A DNA stretch of 25,332 bases from an uncultured Sutterella sp. Its GTDB lineage: Bacteria > Pseudomonadota > Gammaproteobacteria > Burkholderiales > Burkholderiaceae_F. Of the stretch, positions 15,743 through 24,628 are shown piece after piece. The DNA lies in NCBI GenBank assembly GCA_900542195.1, contig UQNA01000043.1, positions 1 through 25,332 on the forward strand, given 5' to 3'. Numbering within the stretch: position 1 is the stretch's first letter; each line of letters starts with the position of its first letter. The translations under genes were made by a program, and so were the position numbers. The notes under the pieces are model-generated. The model worked only from the letters and a program-made list of their open reading frames with translations. It was not told the origin of the DNA and did not search any database.

Positions 15743-16799
15743 AGTTCTGAATTTTGCACCGGGACCATCCCCGCTGCCTCTTGAAGTTTTGCTGGAAGTT
15801 CAAAAGGAACTTCCCGACTGGAACGGCACGGGCATTTCCGTTTTGGAGATGAGCCATCGAAGCAAAGACTTTATGGGCATCTATTATGAAACCGTAAAGA
15901 ACCTGCGTGAACTCTACGCTATCCCTGAAGACTACGAAGTTTTGTTTGTTCAGGGCGGTGGTCACATGGAATTTGCCATGGTTCCTCTGAATTTCAACTT
16001 CTACGGCACAGGCAATTATCTTGTCAACGGCGTTTGGTCCCAGAAGGCTTTCAAAGAAGCTGTGAAACTCGGCAGTGCCGCTGAAGCCGCCCGTGTTGTC
16101 AACAGGGTTCCGAGACAAGATGAAATCGCGATGTCCGACGGGGCAGGCTACCTGTATTACTGCTCCAACGAAACCGTCAACGGCATTCAATATCACTATG
16201 TGCCGCAGACCGATGCTATTTTAGTAAGCGATATGTCGAGCGACTTTTTGTCCAAACCCGTCGATGTTTCTAAGTACGGTTTGATTTATGCCGGTGCACA
16301 AAAGAATTTCGGGCCGGCGGGACTTACCGTTGTCATCGTCAAGAAAGATTTGTTGGGTAATTGTTCTCCGACAACGCCTTCCATGCTGGATTATTTGACC
16401 TATGCCAATTCGGAGTCGATGTACAACACACCGCCGACATTTGCGATTTATGTTTCCTGTTTGGTTTCCAGATGGCTTTTAGCCCAGGGAGGCGTCCAGG
16501 AAATGCAGCGCCGTTCCGTTGTCAAGAGCTCCATGCTTTACGACGTGATCGACGGCTCAGACGGTTTCTATACAAATCAGGTCGAAAAAGACAGCCGCTC
16601 TTTGATGAATGTCGTGTTTAATTTGGCTGATGAATCTCTCAATGATGAATTCCTCGCTAAAGCCAGAGAAAGAAATATCGTCAACATCAAAGGACACCGC
16701 ATTGTCGGAGGCATGAGAGCTTCCTTGTACAACGCCGTGACGATTGAAGCGACGGAGAAATTAGCCGAGTTTATGAAAGATTTCAAGGCTTCTCACTGA
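15735..16799 (+). CDS. serC: Phosphoserine aminotransferase
   Basis: 354 residues, near the E. coli size. It opens MNRVLNFAPGPSPLPLEVL, the SerC signature, with the PLP lysine at Lys190 in YAGAQKNFGPAGL. It converts 3-phosphohydroxypyruvate and glutamate to phosphoserine and 2-oxoglutarate; the same enzyme can act in pyridoxal phosphate synthesis. ATG 15735 lies inside the end of gyrA and is preceded by GAGGAG six bases away, so translation is probably coupled to gyrA. A longer frame starting at 15678 lacks support, since the family begins at MNRVLNF. It stands directly before pheA, as in other Burkholderiales. Confidence 0.96.
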   Translation: MNRVLNFAPGPSPLPLEVLLEVQKELPDWNGTGISVLEMSHRSKDFMGIYYETVKNLRELYAIPEDYEVLFVQGGGHMEFAMVPLNFNFYGTGNYLVNGVWSQKAFKEAVKLGSAAEAARVVNRVPRQDEIAMSDGAGYLYYCSNETVNGIQYHYVPQTDAILVSDMSSDFLSKPVDVSKYGLIYAGAQKNFGPAGLTVVIVKKDLLGNCSPTTPSMLDYLTYANSESMYNTPPTFAIYVSCLVSRWLLAQGGVQEMQRRSVVKSSMLYDVIDGSDGFYTNQVEKDSRSLMNVVFNLADESLNDEFLAKARERNIVNIKGHRIVGGMRASLYNAVTIEATEKLAEFMKDFKASH

Positions 16800-16809
16800 A
16801 GAGGACCCA

Positions 16810-17946
16810 ATGTCTCAAGAATCCCATTCCACAGATAAAGAAATCCAGCCCCTGAGAGAAGAAATCAATCAGATTGACGCTCAGATCGTTGAACTGCTGG
16901 ATAAAAGAGCGAAGAACGCCAGAAAAATCGGAGAAATTAAAGGTAAAACCGATTCTCCCGTCTATCGTCCCGAGCGAGAAAACGAAGTTATTTTGATGGC
17001 TGTAAACCACAGCGACGGGACACTCAAGCCCGAAGGGATCTCCAGCATCTTCAAGGAGATTATGAGCGCCTGCCGTTCTTTAGAGAAAAAGACTACCGTT
17101 GCTTTCTTAGGGCCTCGTGGAACTTTCAGCGAGATGGCGATGTTCAAGCAGTTCGGCCGATCCATTCAAGGGATTGCGTGTGACCAGATTGAAGAAGTCT
17201 TCCGCGCTGTTGAAGCGGGCACCGCGCAGTTTGGCATCGTGCCGATGGAAAACTCTACGGAAGGTTCTGTAAACCGTACGCTTGATGCTTTGCTGAGAAC
17301 AAGCTTATCGATTATCGCCGAAGTATCCGTTCCGGTTCATCATAATCTGCTGACAAAGTCCGGCACGCTTGAAGGCATTACGAGAATATATTCTCATCCG
17401 CAGTCTTTAGGTCAATGCGTCGGATGGCTCAACAGCAATGTTCCGGATTTGCCGAGAATGTCTGCCGCAAGCAACGGAGACGCAGCTAGAAAGGCATCTG
17501 AAGATCCGACTATCGCGGCCATTGCAGGTGAAACCGCTGCCGAAGCCTTCGGGTTGAAGCCGGTATTTGAACATATTCAGGACGACGCGGGTAACCGCAC
17601 ACGTTTTGTGGTGCTCACAAAACAGGGCACCGAGCCTTCCAAAGCTCCAGCCAAAGACAAAACTTCGCTGATTATTTCCGTTCCTCATAAGGCTGGCGCG
17701 ATTTATCACGCATTAAAGCCGCTTGACTATCACAATGTCTCGATGACCAAGTTCGAGAGCCGTCCTGCAAGAAGCGGTACCTGGGAGTACTACTTCTATA
17801 TCGATATTGAAGGACATTGCAAATCCCCGGACATCAGCCGCGCCTTGGACGATTTGAAAGACGAATGCGCATTTTTTAAAAATTTAGGGTCTTATCCCGT
17901 TGAAGAGGATTTCGGACCGAAACACAATACCGGAGCAAAACTGTGA
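16810..17946 (+). CDS. pheA: Bifunctional chorismate mutase / prephenate dehydratase (P-protein)
   Basis: 378 residues in three parts. Residues 10-90 are an AroQ chorismate mutase with Arg16, Arg33, Lys44 and the PERE segment at 54-57. Residues ~95-275 are prephenate dehydratase, starting VAFLGPRGTFSE, with the catalytic T264-R265-F266. Residues ~286-365 are an ACT domain with GAIYHAL and ESRP (316-319), the phenylalanine feedback site. It makes prephenate from chorismate and then phenylpyruvate. Canonical GAL is GAI here, a mild change. Ten bases follow serC, GAGGA sits 5 bases before ATG, and the stop overlaps the hisC start as GTGA. Confidence 0.97.
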   Translation: MSQESHSTDKEIQPLREEINQIDAQIVELLDKRAKNARKIGEIKGKTDSPVYRPERENEVILMAVNHSDGTLKPEGISSIFKEIMSACRSLEKKTTVAFLGPRGTFSEMAMFKQFGRSIQGIACDQIEEVFRAVEAGTAQFGIVPMENSTEGSVNRTLDALLRTSLSIIAEVSVPVHHNLLTKSGTLEGITRIYSHPQSLGQCVGWLNSNVPDLPRMSAASNGDAARKASEDPTIAAIAGETAAEAFGLKPVFEHIQDDAGNRTRFVVLTKQGTEPSKAPAKDKTSLIISVPHKAGAIYHALKPLDYHNVSMTKFESRPARSGTWEYYFYIDIEGHCKSPDISRALDDLKDECAFFKNLGSYPVEEDFGPKHNTGAKL

Positions 17947-19043
17947 CCAATATTGCAACTTCTACTCCTGCATGGGTTCAAGCTTTAGATAAATACGTTG
18001 CCAGCAAGCCGATTGAAGAATTGGCCGCTGAGTTAGGTCTGAAACCCAGTGAAATTATCATGCTTGTGGCCAATGAAAATCCCTACGGCATGTCTCAAAA
18101 GGTCAAAGATAAGATTGCTCACGCTGCATTGAACTTAAACCGCTACCCGGATGCCGACTCCTGCTATCTGCAGAAGGCTTTGTCCGAGAAATACGGTCTG
18201 CCGCAAGACTGGTTTGTGATTACCAGCGGTTCGAGCGAACTGTTGGGTTTAACGGCTCAAACCGTTTTATGCGAAGGCAAAAATGCGATTATTCCGCAGT
18301 ACAGCTTCTCCTTGTATCCGATGGTTGCTAAGCTTTGCGGTGCAGAGACCAGAGAGGTTCCGGCAACGGACGGCTACAATGCCGACTTGCAGGGAATTCT
18401 TGAACGGATAGACGAAAATACTCGTTTAATCTTCTTAACCAACCCGAACAATCCGACAGGAACCTATTTGTCGGAAAAAGAAATCATCGATTTCTTAGAA
18501 AAAGTTCCCTCTAACGTCGTTGTGCTCTTTGATGAAGCCTATGTTGAATTCTTGGAGAAAGAACTCCAGCCGGATTCTTTGGAAATCGTTAAACGTTTCC
18601 CGAACGTGATTATTGCCAGAACTTTCTCCAAGGCCTATGGTTTGGCCGGCTGCCGCGTCGGTTACGGCATTGCTCAGCCGGAGCTGCTTGAGCTTATTAA
18701 CCGTGTACGCCATCCGTTCAATGTAAATGATTTGTCTCAGCTGGCTGCTATCGCTGCCTTAGAAGATCAGGAATTCTTGGAAACAACGCTCAAAAACAAT
18801 AGAGAAGGCATTGCACAGCTTGCTAAAGCTTTTGATGAATTGGGACTCCCCTACATGGGACTTCATTCAAATTTCATCACGGTTAAAGTCGGAGACGGGG
18901 CTAAGATTGTGGGAGAACTTCTAAAGAAGGGCATTATTGTCCGCAAGATGAATTCTTATGATTTGCCTGAATGGATCCGAGTCACAGTCGGTACCAAAGA
19001 GCAAAACGAAAGATTTTTAGAAGAGTTGAAAGAACTTCTGTAA
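17943..19043 (+). CDS. hisC: HisC-family aminotransferase (histidinol-phosphate or aromatic aminotransferase)
   Basis: 366 residues, a class I/II PLP aminotransferase. Visible are VANENPYGMS near the N-terminus, FLTNPNNPTG, FDEAYVEF and the PLP lysine Lys230 in TFSKAYGLAGCRVGYG. The family makes histidinol phosphate from imidazole-acetol phosphate. In clusters like this one, between pheA and tyrA, the paralogue may also or mainly transaminate phenylpyruvate and hydroxyphenylpyruvate; the sequence does not decide. It starts with GTG overlapping the pheA stop (GTGA), with GGAG about 7 bases upstream, so translation is coupled. Confidence 0.92.
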   Translation: MTNIATSTPAWVQALDKYVASKPIEELAAELGLKPSEIIMLVANENPYGMSQKVKDKIAHAALNLNRYPDADSCYLQKALSEKYGLPQDWFVITSGSSELLGLTAQTVLCEGKNAIIPQYSFSLYPMVAKLCGAETREVPATDGYNADLQGILERIDENTRLIFLTNPNNPTGTYLSEKEIIDFLEKVPSNVVVLFDEAYVEFLEKELQPDSLEIVKRFPNVIIARTFSKAYGLAGCRVGYGIAQPELLELINRVRHPFNVNDLSQLAAIAALEDQEFLETTLKNNREGIAQLAKAFDELGLPYMGLHSNFITVKVGDGAKIVGELLKKGIIVRKMNSYDLPEWIRVTVGTKEQNERFLEELKELL

Positions 19044-19060
19044 GCAAGGAATCAGAAAGA

Positions 19061-19966
19061 ATGACAAAAATGGCAGTTATCGGCTTCGGTCTGATTGGCG
19101 GCTCAATGGCATTGAGCTGGAAGCAGGCAGGATTGGTCGATGAAGTTATCGCCTGCGGACACCGGGAGGAAAGTCTGAAGCTGGCCAAGGAAATGGGAGC
19201 GGCAGACAGCTGGACCACTTCCATTCCGGAAGCCGTAAAAGACGCAGATATCGTTGTTGTGGCCGTGCCGGTTCAAGCGATGGAAAAGGTATTTTCTGAT
19301 TTAGCAGACTATCTCAAGCCGGACGCAGTCGTCACCGATGTCGGTTCCACCCGCATGACGGTTATTGAGGCGGCCAGAAAAGGGCTCAAAGAGAAATTCC
19401 GCCAATATGCGCCGGGTCATCCTATTGCCGGCGGAGAACTGCCCGGCGTTGCTTACGCTACAAAGGATTTATTCAACGACAAGTGGGTCATTTCTACGCC
19501 GACCGATGAAATGGATCCGGAGAAGGTTAAATTTATTGAAGATGCATGGACCAAAGCCGGTGCGAAGATCAAAGTGATGACCCCCGAGCTTCACGATGCA
19601 ATCTTTGCTTCGGTCAGCCATTTACCGCACGTACTTGCCTACGCATTGGTAGATATGATTACCAAAGAAAAATATGCGAAGGAAAAGCTCGGTATGGCCG
19701 GGGCCGGATTCCGTGACTTCACTAGAATCGCGGCCAGTTCTCCTGCAATGTGGCGTGATATTTGCCTGAGCAACCGCGCGGCGATATCCAAAGAGCTGAA
19801 GCGCTATAGACAAGAGCTTGAAGAACTTCAAGAAGCCATTGACAACTCAGATGCGCAAAAGCTTGAAGCCTGCTTTGAAAACGCCATGAGAAACCGCAGA
19901 GGACTCGTGTTTTCTGCCAGTAAACAAGATCCAGGAAAAGACGATGGAAGAAGTAAGAGTCATTAA
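19061..19966 (+). CDS. tyrA: Prephenate (arogenate) dehydrogenase
   Basis: 301 residues. An N-terminal Rossmann fold GFGLIGGS (residues 8-15) binds NAD(P). HPIAGGELPG carries the catalytic His of the family, and SVSHLPHVLA follows in the helical dimer domain. It oxidises and decarboxylates prephenate to 4-hydroxyphenylpyruvate for tyrosine. ATG 19061 is chosen because MTKMAVIGFG begins the fold at once; a frame open back to 18971 lies inside hisC. AAGGA is 10 bases upstream. No chorismate mutase or ACT domain is fused. The gene end overlaps the aroA start by 23 bases. Confidence 0.94.
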   Translation: MTKMAVIGFGLIGGSMALSWKQAGLVDEVIACGHREESLKLAKEMGAADSWTTSIPEAVKDADIVVVAVPVQAMEKVFSDLADYLKPDAVVTDVGSTRMTVIEAARKGLKEKFRQYAPGHPIAGGELPGVAYATKDLFNDKWVISTPTDEMDPEKVKFIEDAWTKAGAKIKVMTPELHDAIFASVSHLPHVLAYALVDMITKEKYAKEKLGMAGAGFRDFTRIAASSPAMWRDICLSNRAAISKELKRYRQELEELQEAIDNSDAQKLEACFENAMRNRRGLVFSASKQDPGKDDGRSKSH

Positions 19967-21233
19967 ACCCATTAAGAAAGTCGGGGGGACGGTGAGCCTT
20001 CCCGGCTCAAAAAGCATTTCTAATCGTGCTCTTCTTTTAGCGGCTTTGTCCAGAGGGACAACGCATTTAAAGAATCTGCTGGTTGCTGAAGACACCGACA
20101 TGATGATCGGCGCGCTCAAAGAATTGGGAGTAAAGCTTGAGCGAAACGGCGATGAAGTCATCGTTGAAGGCTGCGACGGCAACTTCCCGGTTAAAAGAGC
20201 CGATTTGTTCTTAGGCAATTCCGGAACTTCCATGCGGCCGCTGGCTTCTGTCCTGGCATTCTCCGGCGGCGAGTACGTTTTAGACGGCGTTCAAAGAATG
20301 CGTGAAAGACCGATGGGACATTTGGTTGAAGCACTGAACTCCATCGGCGCACAAATCGTTTGTTTGGGAGAGCAGGGATTTCCGCCGTTAAAGATTTATC
20401 CGAGTACACGAATTACGAGCGATGTCGTGCACGTTAAAGGAAACGTTTCCAGTCAGTTTGCTTCCGGCCTCTTAATGGCAGCTCCGCTGGTAGCACCTGC
20501 TCAAGGTCTCAATATCGTGATTGACGGTGAGTTGGTGAGCTCTCCCTATGTCTCTCTGACCTGCAAACTGATGGCACGTTTCGGCGTCATTGTCACAATC
20601 GACGTAGAAACCTACGTTGTTCCGTCTCATCCGTACATTTCTCCGGGAGAGATGATGGTGGAGGCGGATGCTTCGAGTGCATCTTACTTCCTTGCCTTGG
20701 GTGCTCTTGTCGGTCCGCTTACTGTCAAAGGCGTAGGCCGAGACAGTCTGCAGGGGGACGCGGCGTTTGTTGAGTATTTAGCAAAGACCGGGGCCTCGGT
20801 TACCCGCGGAGAAAACTGGATTAAGACCGCTCCTTCCATTTATGGTCCGAAACTGCAGGGCATTGATGAAGATTTCCGGCAGATTCCGGATGCGGCGATG
20901 ACAATTGCCGCAATCGCACCGATGTGCGAAGGTCCGACAACTTTGCGAGGAATCGGCAGCTGGCGCGTTAAAGAAACCGATCGTATCGAGGCGATGGCAA
21001 AAGAGCTGACAAAGGTGGGCTGTCAAGTAACTTCAGGCCCTGACTGGCTGAGAATTGTTCCGCCTGAAAAACTGCAGGGCGCTACATTTGATACCTATAA
21101 AGATCACCGCATGGCGATGTGCATGTCTTTGATTGCAGCCGGCGGCGTTGAAGTAGAAATCCGTGACCCGGGCTGCGTGGCCAAGACATTCCCGGATTAT
21201 TTTGAAAGACTGGCTTCGGTCATTAAGGAGTAA
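19944..21233 (+). CDS. aroA: 3-phosphoshikimate 1-carboxyvinyltransferase (EPSP synthase)
   Basis: 429 residues, the normal size. LPGSKSISNRALL at 19-31 includes Lys23, which contacts phosphoenolpyruvate. GNSGTSMRP at 91-99 is the second active-site loop. The catalytic Asp is Asp316 in IPDAAMT, and RVKETDRIEAM follows. It joins PEP and shikimate 3-phosphate, the step before chorismate synthase. Gly94, Thr95 and Pro99 (E. coli Gly96, Thr97, Pro101) are retained, the glyphosate-sensitive state for a class I enzyme, although the neighbouring Ala residues are Ser. Start ATG lies within tyrA with AGGA upstream; cmk begins 2 bases after the stop. Confidence 0.97.
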   Translation: MEEVRVIKPIKKVGGTVSLPGSKSISNRALLLAALSRGTTHLKNLLVAEDTDMMIGALKELGVKLERNGDEVIVEGCDGNFPVKRADLFLGNSGTSMRPLASVLAFSGGEYVLDGVQRMRERPMGHLVEALNSIGAQIVCLGEQGFPPLKIYPSTRITSDVVHVKGNVSSQFASGLLMAAPLVAPAQGLNIVIDGELVSSPYVSLTCKLMARFGVIVTIDVETYVVPSHPYISPGEMMVEADASSASYFLALGALVGPLTVKGVGRDSLQGDAAFVEYLAKTGASVTRGENWIKTAPSIYGPKLQGIDEDFRQIPDAAMTIAAIAPMCEGPTTLRGIGSWRVKETDRIEAMAKELTKVGCQVTSGPDWLRIVPPEKLQGATFDTYKDHRMAMCMSLIAAGGVEVEIRDPGCVAKTFPDYFERLASVIKE

Positions 21234-21235
21234 GC

Positions 21236-21901
21236 ATGGAGCAGAACATTCCGATTATTACGATTGACGGGCCGGTTGCTTCGGGCAAAGGCAGTGTCTC
21301 TGCCGGTGTTGCCAAAGTTTTAGGATTTAACGTTCTCGACAGCGGCTCACTTTATCGCTTGACGGCTTATGCGGCCTTAAAGCAGCAGAAACATCTGGAG
21401 GATGAAGAGCAGATTGAACAGACCGCCGTCAATTTGAAAGCGGTTTTCAATGACGGAAAGATTTTGCTCGAAGGAGAGGACGTCACCGATGCTATCCGTC
21501 AGGAAGAAGTAGGTTTAGCCGCAAGCAAAGTGGCAGTGCACCCCAAGGTGAGAAAAGCATTGTTCAAGCTTCAGAGAGATTATGCGCAGGCGCCGGGGCT
21601 AGTTGCCGACGGCCGAGACATGGGAAGCGTGGTGTTTCCGGAAGCGACATTGAAAATTTTCCTCACAGCTTCTGCCGAGGCTAGAGCAAAAAGACGCTAT
21701 AACCAGTTGAAAGAGAAAGGAATTCATAGTAATATTGCTGACCTTGTGAAGGATTTGAAAGAGCGAGACGAGCGTGATTTGAAGCGTTCCGTGGCTCCTT
21801 TAGTTCCTGCACCCGGCGCGAGAATCCTTGATTCATCGGACTTGACGCTGGAAGAAACGATTAACCAGGTTCTGGAGTGGTACCGCGGAACCGAGGCTTA
21901 A
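21236..21901 (+). CDS. cmk: Cytidylate kinase
   Basis: 221 residues. The P-loop GPVASGKGS is at 12-20, followed by LDSGSLYR, the CMP-binding GRDMGSVVFP, the KRR..QL lid region, and ERDERDLKRSVAPLVPA, all typical of bacterial Cmk. It phosphorylates CMP and dCMP. AAGGAG in the last codons of aroA is 5 bases before ATG, so it is translated from the aroA message. The gene pair cmk-rpsA is conserved across Proteobacteria. The 97-base gap to rpsA holds a separate leader structure. Confidence 0.97.
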   Translation: MEQNIPIITIDGPVASGKGSVSAGVAKVLGFNVLDSGSLYRLTAYAALKQQKHLEDEEQIEQTAVNLKAVFNDGKILLEGEDVTDAIRQEEVGLAASKVAVHPKVRKALFKLQRDYAQAPGLVADGRDMGSVVFPEATLKIFLTASAEARAKRRYNQLKEKGIHSNIADLVKDLKERDERDLKRSVAPLVPAPGARILDSSDLTLEETINQVLEWYRGTEA

Positions 21902-21956
21902 GCCTTTGAAGTGTGCCCCTGTATTTCGCGTTGGAATATGGGAATTTAACTAACCC

Positions 21957-21983
21957 GTTTTAAAGAAATTGTCTCTTTAAAAC
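21957..21983 (+). promoter_or_regulatory. Hairpin in the rpsA leader
   Basis: GTTTTAAAGA (21957-21966) and TCTTTAAAAC (21974-21983) form a perfect 10-bp stem with a 7-base loop, ending 15 bases before the rpsA start codon. The linker is A/T-rich and has no Shine-Dalgarno. In E. coli the rpsA leader also lacks a good Shine-Dalgarno and folds into hairpins that allow autogenous control by S1, so the same is inferred here. Confidence 0.55.
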
Positions 21984-21998
21984 AACTTATTTATTTAC

Positions 21999-23696
21999 AT
22001 GACAGATAAACAAAACCAACCCGTAAAAGAATCCTTTGCCGATCTTTTTGAACAGAGCCTTGCTAAACAAGAAATGAAACAAGGCGAAGTCATCACAGCT
22101 GAAGTTGTTCGTGTTGACTATAACTTCGTTGTTGTTAACGCAGGCTTGAAGAGCGAATCCTTCATTCCTATCGAAGAGTTCAAAGACGACCGCGGTGAAG
22201 TTGACGTTCAACCGGGTGACTTCGTTTCCGTTGCTATCGAAAGTCTCGAAAACGGCTACGGCGACACAATTCTTTCCCGTGACAAAGCCAAGAGACTTGC
22301 TGCTTGGATGAATCTTGAAAAAGCTCTTGAATCCGGCGAACTCGTTTCCGGTACAGTTACCGGCAAGGTTAAGGGCGGCTTGACTGTTATGACAAACGGC
22401 ATCCGTGCTTTCCTTCCAGGTTCCTTGGTTGACACACGCCCGGTTAAGGACACTACTCCTTACGAAGGCAAGACAATGGAATTCAAGGTTATCAAACTTG
22501 ATCGCAAGCGCAACAACGTTGTTGTCAGCCGCCGTGCAGTTGTTGAAGCCAACATGGGCGAAGAAAGAGCCAAACTTCTTGAAAACCTTCAGGAAGGTGC
22601 AGTTGTTAAGGGTATCGTCAAGAACATTACCGACTACGGTGCATTCGTTGACCTCGGCGGTATCGACGGTCTTCTTCACATCACCGACTTGGCCTGGAGA
22701 CGCGTACGTCATCCGAGCGAAGTTCTTGAACAAGGTCAGGAAATCACAGCCAAGGTTCTCAAGTTCGATCAGGACAAGAACCGTGTTTCCCTCGGCATCA
22801 AGCAGCTTGGTGAAGATCCATGGCTCGGTATTGCACGCCGCTACCCACAGAACACACGTTTGTTCGGTAAAGTTACCAACATCACTGAATACGGTGCTTT
22901 CGTTGAAATCGAAACCGGCATCGAAGGTCTTGTCCACGTTTCTGAAATGGATTGGACAAACAAGAATGTTGATCCGAAGAAAGTTGTTCAGCTCGGCGAC
23001 GAAGTTGAAGTCATGGTTCTCGAAATCGACGAAGAACGCCGTCGTATTTCCCTTGGCATGAAACAGTGCAAACCAAATCCATGGGAAGAATTCGCAGCTT
23101 CTCACCAGAAGGGCGACAAAGTCAGCGGCCAGATCAAGTCCATCACTGACTTCGGTGTATTCATCGGCTTGCCAGGCGGTATCGACGGTTTGGTTCACCT
23201 CTCTGACCTCTCTTGGACAGAACCGGGCGAAGAAGCCAAGCGCAACTACAAGAAGGGCGATGAACTCGAAGCTACAGTTCTCTCCATCGACGTAGAACGC
23301 GAACGTATTTCTCTCGGTGTCAAACAGATGACAGGCGATCCGTTCTCCAACTACACATCCACTCATGAAAAGGGTGCTGTTGTAACCGGTAAGGTTAAGT
23401 CTGTTGATGCAAGAGGTGCTGTTATCGATCTCGGCAACGAAGCTGAAGGTTACCTCCGCGCCAGCGAAATCTCTCCGGACAGAGTTGAAGACGCCAGAAA
23501 CGTTTTGAAGGAAGGCGACGAAGTAACAGCTGCCATTACTAACATTGACCGCAAGGCTCGCACAATCCAGCTTTCCATCAAGGCTAAGGATCAGGCTGAA
23601 ACTCGCGAAGCAATGGAAAAGATGACTGCTGATGCACAGTCCGGCACCACAAATCTCGGTGCTTTGTTGAAAGCAAAATTGGACCAATCCAAGTAA
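21999..23696 (+). CDS. rpsA: 30S ribosomal protein S1
   Basis: 565 residues (E. coli 557) with six S1 RNA-binding domains at about 28-95, 115-180, 200-268, 287-355, 373-442 and 459-525. Domains three to six show the repeating G.V..I..YGAFV....IDGL(V/L)H.S/T pattern. The first two bind the ribosome, the others unfold and recruit mRNA. Codon use is strongly biased toward a few codons, as in highly expressed genes. The start has no Shine-Dalgarno, only an AU-rich linker after a hairpin. ihfB follows after 12 bases. Confidence 0.97.
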   Translation: MTDKQNQPVKESFADLFEQSLAKQEMKQGEVITAEVVRVDYNFVVVNAGLKSESFIPIEEFKDDRGEVDVQPGDFVSVAIESLENGYGDTILSRDKAKRLAAWMNLEKALESGELVSGTVTGKVKGGLTVMTNGIRAFLPGSLVDTRPVKDTTPYEGKTMEFKVIKLDRKRNNVVVSRRAVVEANMGEERAKLLENLQEGAVVKGIVKNITDYGAFVDLGGIDGLLHITDLAWRRVRHPSEVLEQGQEITAKVLKFDQDKNRVSLGIKQLGEDPWLGIARRYPQNTRLFGKVTNITEYGAFVEIETGIEGLVHVSEMDWTNKNVDPKKVVQLGDEVEVMVLEIDEERRRISLGMKQCKPNPWEEFAASHQKGDKVSGQIKSITDFGVFIGLPGGIDGLVHLSDLSWTEPGEEAKRNYKKGDELEATVLSIDVERERISLGVKQMTGDPFSNYTSTHEKGAVVTGKVKSVDARGAVIDLGNEAEGYLRASEISPDRVEDARNVLKEGDEVTAAITNIDRKARTIQLSIKAKDQAETREAMEKMTADAQSGTTNLGALLKAKLDQSK

Positions 23697-23708
23697 GAGG
23701 CACCTCAC

Positions 23709-24035
23709 GTGGCAATGACTAAATCTGAATTGATAGCATTGCTTGCAGAGGATCCGCTTCTTGTCCAGGATCGCATGTCAGCAAAGGAAGTTGATGAAGC
23801 TGTAAATAAGATCATTAACGTGATGGCAGCGACCCTGGCGGAAGGGAACAGGATTGAGATTCGCGGATTTGGGAGCTTTGCTTTAAATTACAGACCTCCA
23901 AGAAAGGGACGTAACCCAAAAACCGGCGCCTCAGTTGAAGTTCCGGCCAAATATGCCCCTCACTTCAAAGCAGGCAAAGAGATGCGTGAAAGAGTAGATT
24001 CCGACGCTTGTAAATCTATTCCGTTATCTCAATAA
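23709..24035 (+). CDS. ihfB: Integration host factor subunit beta
   Basis: 108 residues from GTG, a little longer than the usual 94-100. The HU/IHF signature GFGSFALNYRPPRKGRNP, then KTG, lies on the beta arms that bend DNA. With IhfA it binds and sharply bends DNA in recombination, replication and transcription. GTG 23709 is placed because AGAGG is 8 bases upstream; ATG 23715 (MTKSELIA, the common family start) is 14 bases away and remains possible. The extra residues are a C-terminal tail (VDSDACKSIPLSQ). It is co-transcribed with rpsA and followed by a strong terminator. Confidence 0.95.
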   Translation: MAMTKSELIALLAEDPLLVQDRMSAKEVDEAVNKIINVMAATLAEGNRIEIRGFGSFALNYRPPRKGRNPKTGASVEVPAKYAPHFKAGKEMRERVDSDACKSIPLSQ

Positions 24036-24044
24036 CTTTGCGAT

Positions 24045-24086
24045 AAAAACACTAAAACCCGCTCGAAAGCGGGTTTTAGTGTTTTT
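24045..24086. terminator. Strong bidirectional terminator after ihfB
   Basis: A perfect 19-bp stem, AAAAACACTAAAACCCGCT (24045-24063) with its complement at 24068-24086, closes on a CGAA tetraloop. The A-run on one arm and the T-run on the other make it work in both directions. It ends the conserved block. Confidence 0.9.
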
Positions 24087-24578
24087 GGAGACGCGAAAAT
24101 TTCTGAGGAATGTATTCTGGCTTGTCCAGAGTTGAGTATTTAACTTTTTCGTTATCACGAAATTCAACTATCACCGTTTTTTATGGGACCTTGATCTGAA
24201 CAAAGAAAAAACATAAAAAATGAGTAAGCGATAACAAGAAAGACAGACAGGGAAGAGGGGGAATAGATTAATTCTTGCCAAATAGCCTGCCACTCTGACA
24301 CCGCTGCCAAAAATCTCTTAACTGGCTACCAGGAAAACATCGTAAAAAAATACGAGTGACGATGGCGCTGGAACCAATGACGACGCCAGCGAGAATTCCT
24401 CAATTTTTCGAAAAACAACAAGCGAGAGTCCTTTTCAGTTTAAAAGGAAACTAACTCGGAGGGAGCGCTGGATAGAGAGAAGAAAGTTTCTTTGGTCCCG
24501 GTAATAGGGAGAGGGTGAATATAAAATTTTTCGAAAATTATGGCACTTTTCGTGCAATTTGAAGTGTTTCGAAGAAAT
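24087..24578. other. Gene-free accessory DNA after the ihfB terminator
   Basis: No supported gene. Short stretches look protein-like, for example a 30-codon frame at 24362-24454 (MALEPMTTPARIPQ...), but they have no Shine-Dalgarno or recognised family. Small hairpins occur, such as TCCTTTT (24429-24435) with AAAAGGA (24442-24448). The order gyrA-to-ihfB is conserved in relatives, so this is where synteny appears to break. Confidence 0.4.
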
Positions 24579-24628
24579 CCTCAGCTAACACAAAATAAAA
24601 TTTATATCTTTCATAGCATTAGCTGAGG
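24579..24628. repeat. Inverted repeat directly bordering the CRISPR-like repeat
   Basis: CCTCAGCTAA (24579-24588) and TTAGCTGAGG (24619-24628) are perfect 10-bp complements around a 30-base AT-rich centre. The second arm touches the first CRISPR-like repeat with no gap. It may be a leader-end structure, a terminator, or the edge of an inserted element. Confidence 0.5.

Noticed and set aside
24362..24454. 30-codon frame MALEPMTTPARIPQ... and an overlapping protein-like frame just before it
   Set aside because: No Shine-Dalgarno, no recognised family, and two frames of the same stretch look equally plausible, which points to chance.
24500..24560. Second possible resolvase fragment: GAGAGGGTGAATATAAA resembles 3424-3440 and translates on the - strand as EKFYIHPL, like DKIYIHSL
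   Set aside because: The match is 16 of 17 bases in AT-rich sequence, about what chance allows for a window this size, and the residues after it (PITGTK) do not follow the SLDRLARN motif.
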